Source: Sporomusa silvacetica DSM 10669
GTDB lineage: Bacteria > Bacillota > Negativicutes > Sporomusales > Sporomusaceae
DNA length: 64,000 bases
Reading direction: 5' to 3'
Assembly: GCF_002257705.1 (NCBI RefSeq)
Contig: NZ_LSLK01000113.1
Location: 124,001 to 188,000, forward strand
Below, piece by piece: positions 63,073 to 64,000 of the stretch; position 1 is the first letter of the stretch; each line of letters starts with the position of its first letter. The position numbers and the translations under genes are program-made. Below the pieces are notes generated by a model that saw only the letters and a list, made by a program, of their open reading frames with translations, did not search any database and was not told the DNA's origin.

Positions 63073-63972
63073 TTAATTATCTAATAGTGCGCCCATAATT
63101 TTTAAATCTATAGCCAGCATTTTCGGGCGCTGATTATTAATAGTAACTCTATACAAATACTCGCCGTTCAAAGAACCTTGCCCCTGAGTTCGTAGCACTT
63201 GAGTAATAGCTAACTCTTTATGCACTTGTCGATGCGACAAGGGGAAGCGTTTCTTTATTTCACCCCAATATTCGGTAATTTTTCTGTAGATAGTATCATG
63301 CTGTAAAAATAAAACTCCAGCCTCATAATCAAAAAAGCCACAATAAGCGCTGATATTTTCACAATAGGCATTCTTGGTTTTAGCAAAACTAACCGAATTA
63401 TTATTAATAAACGATTGAATAGCCAGTAAATACATTACCGCAGGGGAAATTTCTTTGCTTTCACGTTCAGATCTACCAACTGATTCGATAATTATCTGCT
63501 TCCAATTTTCAATAATTTGTAACACATCTGATTTGGCTATTGCCTGAATTTGCAACCCATAATTCAATAAAATATTTGCTGTAATTTCAAGATACGCACA
63601 ATCATCCGCTAATCGCCCTTCCTGAAAATAGCTGACATACTTATCTCTAAGTTCGGGAAATTCAAGCTTAATATACCGAACTATTTCATCAAAATTTTGT
63701 TCAATAAATTTTATAAAATAGTACTTACCTGTTGCAAGTAATAGCGGGTTCTCCTGATATTCACTCAATTTTTCCCCATCGAAACTACTTCGATCGACTG
63801 GAATTAGAATGCAACGTAATAATGACGACTCTGATCCATTGGTTTCCTCACCTGTAATCACAGCAAGACCATGATGAGCTAACTCATCTTTAAGATCAAG
63901 GCTAGGTGTTGCTCTATCCTTAGAGATCCCATCACCAAAATACCTAATTAACTGTCCTAACTTTTCCTTCAT
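63073..63972 (-). CDS. Hypothetical protein, possibly a DUF927/replicative-helicase C-terminus
   Basis: The frame (299 residues from the ATG at 63972) has no stop between that ATG and the right edge, so it may be the C-terminal part of a longer protein. AGAGGAGC before the ATG would fit a start as well. FGDGISKDRATPSLDLKDELAHHGLAVITGEET and SSLLRCILIPVDRSSF resemble the part of phage or plasmid DUF927/DnaB-like helicase proteins that follows the ATPase motifs. Its position behind int and xis-like genes fits a replication protein of the element. This family call is tentative. Confidence 0.5.
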   Translation of the reverse strand: MKEKLGQLIRYFGDGISKDRATPSLDLKDELAHHGLAVITGEETNGSESSLLRCILIPVDRSSFDGEKLSEYQENPLLLATGKYYFIKFIEQNFDEIVRYIKLEFPELRDKYVSYFQEGRLADDCAYLEITANILLNYGLQIQAIAKSDVLQIIENWKQIIIESVGRSERESKEISPAVMYLLAIQSFINNNSVSFAKTKNAYCENISAYCGFFDYEAGVLFLQHDTIYRKITEYWGEIKKRFPLSHRQVHKELAITQVLRTQGQGSLNGEYLYRVTINNQRPKMLAIDLKIMGALLDN

Positions 63973-64000
63973 GCTAAGCTCCTCTGCCCGGGAATTAGCA

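Noticed and set aside
1..64000. CRISPR arrays, rRNA genes and complete tRNA genes
   Set aside because: No regularly spaced repeats, rRNA blocks or full cloverleaf were seen; the only tRNA-like sequence is the 3' half at 54814.

Overview
The window looks like the chromosome of an anaerobic Firmicute, probably of the Negativicutes (Sporomusa/Pelosinus type). This is inferred from gene style and content: oxygen-sensitive glycyl-radical choline metabolism, the carboxyspermidine-type polyamine pathway, DUF3870, a T-box leader and moderate-to-low GC. No rRNA or other taxonomic marker is present, so the assignment is tentative. Nearly everything to the left of 43.3 kb is on the minus strand.

Region 1 (1-6.4 kb) is the potassium operon kdpFABCD. 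KdpD is cut by the left edge, and a 28-residue kdpF sits in front of kdpA. Region 2 (6.6-9.0 kb) is a two-gene carboxy(nor)spermidine dehydrogenase/decarboxylase module, followed by a hairpin-rich non-coding stretch and a dCache chemoreceptor. Region 3 (12.2-18.9 kb) holds a small PUA/ASCH-like protein, an EamA transporter and a peptide-scavenging cluster (serine hydrolase, anion-type transporter, dipeptide epimerase, PepT-like peptidase, DUF3870). Region 4 (19.1-22.7 kb) is a compact thiamine thiazole operon, thiS-thiF-thiG-thiH-thiE/tenI. It has no TPP riboswitch but has an 11-G tract at the thiS ribosome-binding site.

Region 5 (23.7-44.5 kb) is the centrepiece: a PocR-domain two-component system followed by a complete glycyl-radical bacterial microcompartment (BMC) operon. 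The signature enzyme at 37.3-39.9 kb carries the choline trimethylamine-lyase (CutC) active-site residues at the expected spacings, so the compartment should cleave choline to trimethylamine and acetaldehyde. Two acylating aldehyde dehydrogenases, an alcohol dehydrogenase and PduL would convert acetaldehyde to ethanol and acetyl phosphate. PduS/PduT, EutJ, EutP, EutQ and an EutT-like protein are accessories, and an EamA-family permease is a candidate choline importer. The shell is built from several BMC-H proteins, one tandem BMC-T, one PduU type, one pentameric vertex protein and one BMC protein with a nucleic-acid-binding-like tail. A choline-kinase-like gene diverges from the operon promoter.

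Region 6 (45.2-54.4 kb) has a T-box-regulated sodium:solute symporter whose leader carries two antiterminator/terminator modules. It is followed by a branched-chain-amino-acid-type ABC transporter, a divergent creatininase-family protein and a soluble PAS histidine kinase.

Region 7 (54.6-64 kb) is an accessory region. It starts at a 3' tRNA-Arg(CCG) fragment (54814-54863), read here as one attachment site of an integrated element. The element includes gene wreckage (EamA, XRE, DUF4297 and coiled-coil ATPase fragments, a recombinase tail), an intact GC-richer secreted esterase, a Fic protein, a tyrosine integrase, an excisionase-like protein and a protein possibly derived from a replicative helicase. 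The other att site should lie beyond the right edge. Several short pseudogene tails and a 92-bp dispersed repeat (two copies, 90/92 identical) lie between the functional modules.
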